From MAG-121220-bin8 sp964433845 (lineage in GTDB: Bacteria; Bacteroidota; Bacteroidia; Flavobacteriales; Flavobacteriaceae), in NCBI GenBank assembly GCA_964433845.1, contig CAYSTA010000001.1, forward strand, positions 124,001-188,000: a DNA stretch of 64,000 nt, in the 5' to 3' direction. The position numbers and the translations under genes were made by a program. Positions 62,771 through 64,000 of the stretch are shown here, piece after piece (position 1 is the stretch's first letter; the number at the start of each line of letters is the position of its first letter). Under the pieces are notes generated by a model that was given only the letters and a program-made list of their open reading frames with translations, did not search any database and was not told the DNA's origin.

Positions 62771-63694
62771 TTAATTAAATATCTCGGCTATCATACATCT
62801 TACACTTCCACCTCCACATTTTTCTATAGTATCAACTGAAGAATATATCAATTCAGAATGCGTCTTCAATCTTATTAATTGATCTTCCTCTAAAGACATA
62901 TAAGCTGTTTCACTCATAAATAGAAAACTTTTTTTATTTTTTCTTAACTCAATCATATTACCAGCAAACGATTTTAATTGTGATTCTGAAATAGTAATTA
63001 TTTCTTTATTATCATCTTCTAAGCTTTCAACAACTTTTTTCATTTCAGCTTGATCATCAATAGCGTCTAAACATATTACACTGTAATGAGTTGCATTACA
63101 CATCATTACGTTAGTATGATAAATTGGTTTTCTTTTATTTTCATGAGTATGAAAAGAATTAAAAACTATTGGCATATATTCAAAATCATTACAAAACTCA
63201 TAAATAAGATCCTCACTGGTTCTTTCTGAAATAGAGCAATACGCTTTTTTATTTATTCGATCAAAAACCATACTTCCTGTCCCTTCTAAATAAAGACTAT
63301 TATTTTCTGCACTTGTATAGTCCATTATTTCATGTATAAAAATTTTATTTTTTTCTAAAAATTTAAATACATCTTCATTTCTTTCTAAACGTCTATTTTT
63401 TGCATACATCGGATAAATAGCTATTCTTTTATTTTCATGAAAAGTAATCCAGTTATTTGGAAAAATAGAGTCTGGAGTATCCTCGATATCATCATCATTA
63501 TAAACATTAACATAAATCCCGCAATCTTTAATTTTAGAAACCAAATTATCAAACTCTAAAAGAGCATTTTTTAAAACAATATCATTATTTAGATTAAAGT
63601 TTTGATTTTGAAAATAATTATTTTTGGCAGTTTCATAGTTGTATCTGAAACTTGAAGGTCTTATCATTAAAACTGAGTGTAAATTATTAGGCAT
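62771..63694 (-). CDS. ctlX: CtlX-type citrulline utilization hydrolase
   Basis: This is a 307-residue member of the amidinotransferase/arginine deiminase superfamily. SVLMIRPSSFRYNYETAKNN at the N-terminus, FPNNWITFHENKRIAIYPMY and EGTGSMVFDR are the CtlX signature. The catalytic Cys300 lies in GGGSVRCMIAEIF. CtlX is thought to act on citrulline or a related ureido compound. The cellular substrate here is unproven. It sits between argS and a second amidinohydrolase-family gene (3 bp gap), an unusual arginine-related group. Confidence 0.85.
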   Translation of the reverse strand: MPNNLHSVLMIRPSSFRYNYETAKNNYFQNQNFNLNNDIVLKNALLEFDNLVSKIKDCGIYVNVYNDDDIEDTPDSIFPNNWITFHENKRIAIYPMYAKNRRLERNEDVFKFLEKNKIFIHEIMDYTSAENNSLYLEGTGSMVFDRINKKAYCSISERTSEDLIYEFCNDFEYMPIVFNSFHTHENKRKPIYHTNVMMCNATHYSVICLDAIDDQAEMKKVVESLEDDNKEIITISESQLKSFAGNMIELRKNKKSFLFMSETAYMSLEEDQLIRLKTHSELIYSSVDTIEKCGGGSVRCMIAEIFN

Positions 63695-63697
63695 AAT

Positions 63698-64000
63698 TTA
63701 ATTTCTTATCAATGGTAGAGAGGAACATCGAAACAAGCCTTCTTGTTTAGAAATCTCATTAAAAGCAACTTTTTCAACAGTAAAACCCTTTAACTCTAAC
63801 CAGGCATTTAATCTTTTAAAGGATGGGTCAGAAATAACCAACTCATGATTTATTGATAATATATTACTATTCATTTGATACATTTCTTTATTATTAATTA
63901 AGAAAATATTTTCAATTCCAAAAAAGGATTCTAACCATTGATAATCTTCACTATAAGTGAAAGCCTCAGGATATATAATTGCTTTATCTTTTCCAACTAA
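63698..64000 (-). CDS. C-terminal part of an arginine deiminase/amidinotransferase-family protein (partial)
   Basis: The frame runs open from the right edge to TAA at 63698-63700, giving 100 residues. It includes VGKDKAIIYPEAF at the start, then NSNILSINHELVISDPSFKR, LNAWLELKGFTVEKVAFNEI and SKQEGLFRCSSLPLIRN. The last part has the catalytic Cys (LFRCSSLPLIR) expected in amidinohydrolases such as arginine deiminase and dimethylarginine hydrolase. An ATG at 63883 is in-frame but internal, since coding continues past it. The true start is outside the window. It lies three bases before ctlX on the same strand, so the two are probably co-transcribed. Confidence 0.8.
   Translation of the reverse strand, partial: LVGKDKAIIYPEAFTYSEDYQWLESFFGIENIFLINNKEMYQMNSNILSINHELVISDPSFKRLNAWLELKGFTVEKVAFNEISKQEGLFRCSSLPLIRN

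Noticed and set aside
63881..63883. ATG at 63883 as start of a 61-residue protein
   Set aside because: Coding continues without stop to the window edge with clear amidinohydrolase sequence, so this Met is internal.
1..64000. CRISPR arrays, transposases, phage genes, restriction or toxin systems
   Set aside because: I looked for direct repeats, transposase motifs and defence domains and found none; the window is core genome.

Overview
The window is a densely packed, very AT-rich bacterial chromosome segment. Its gene content is that of a Flavobacteriia-type Bacteroidota, probably a marine, streamlined, uncultured lineage known from a metagenome or single-cell assembly. The evidence is: families typical of Bacteroidota (DUF4290, DUF2911, DUF4199, DUF1343/NamZ, a flavobacterial ECF-sigma sensor cassette, CtlX); promoters of the Bacteroidota form TTTG-N19-TAnnTTTG; start codons without recognisable Shine-Dalgarno sequences; and a 100-N scaffold gap. 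Nothing looks like a prophage, insertion sequence, CRISPR array, defence island or rRNA operon. Nearly all genes are core genes.

Layout. 1-1205: tail of a PyrR-like phosphoribosyltransferase, aroK, two tRNA-Lys and one tRNA-Leu, then a fossil of the first ~37 codons of a phytoene-desaturase-like gene. 1202-8083: ribH, a membrane TPR protein, recF, a DUF721 protein, ndk, a DUF2520 protein, kdsC, maf, a possible 30-residue membrane peptide and a sodium:solute symporter. 8080-14645: DUF2911, murA (Asp in place of the usual catalytic Cys), DUF4290, DUF493, an AAA NTPase, fmt, yqgE, a class IV aminotransferase and a START-like protein. 14700-20776: tRNA-Met, hisS, the ribosomal protein cluster rpsF-rpsR-rplI, priA and a YihY membrane protein. 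20828-28470: rlmH, rdgB, a secreted CarboxypepD_reg protein, purB, rmuC, a short carB, and rpmH (52 codons) with a clear promoter and terminator. 28471-33228: small conserved proteins, mtaB, an OppA-like lipoprotein and a type B L31. 33378-41179: an envelope block (DUF4199, glycosyltransferase, phosphosugar mutase, MsbA-like ABC exporter), an ECF sigma / membrane regulator / periplasmic sensor trio, and an RNA methyltransferase. 41288-50858: purL, then a marR-fadN-fadA-fadE beta-oxidation operon with a palindromic operator. 50878-58487: an M28 peptidase, two PLP enzymes, a LolC/FtsX-like permease, NamZ, queE, a lipoprotein and a VOC protein. 58488-64000: folD (interrupted by an artefactual gap), ffh, argS, ctlX and the end of a second amidinohydrolase-family gene.

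The strongest unusual signals are: the phytoene-desaturase fossil; a candidate micro-subunit immediately before the symporter; eleven convergent gene pairs whose ends overlap or lie within 4 bp, four of them sharing one TTAA as both stop codons; the palindrome inside the predicted promoter of marR-fadNAE; the sigma/anti-sigma/sensor trio; a GNAT-like protein that has lost its acetyl-CoA loop; an M28 peptidase lacking its first zinc-ligand His; and an exact 55-bp duplication around the N gap, which shows that the gap is an assembly artefact.
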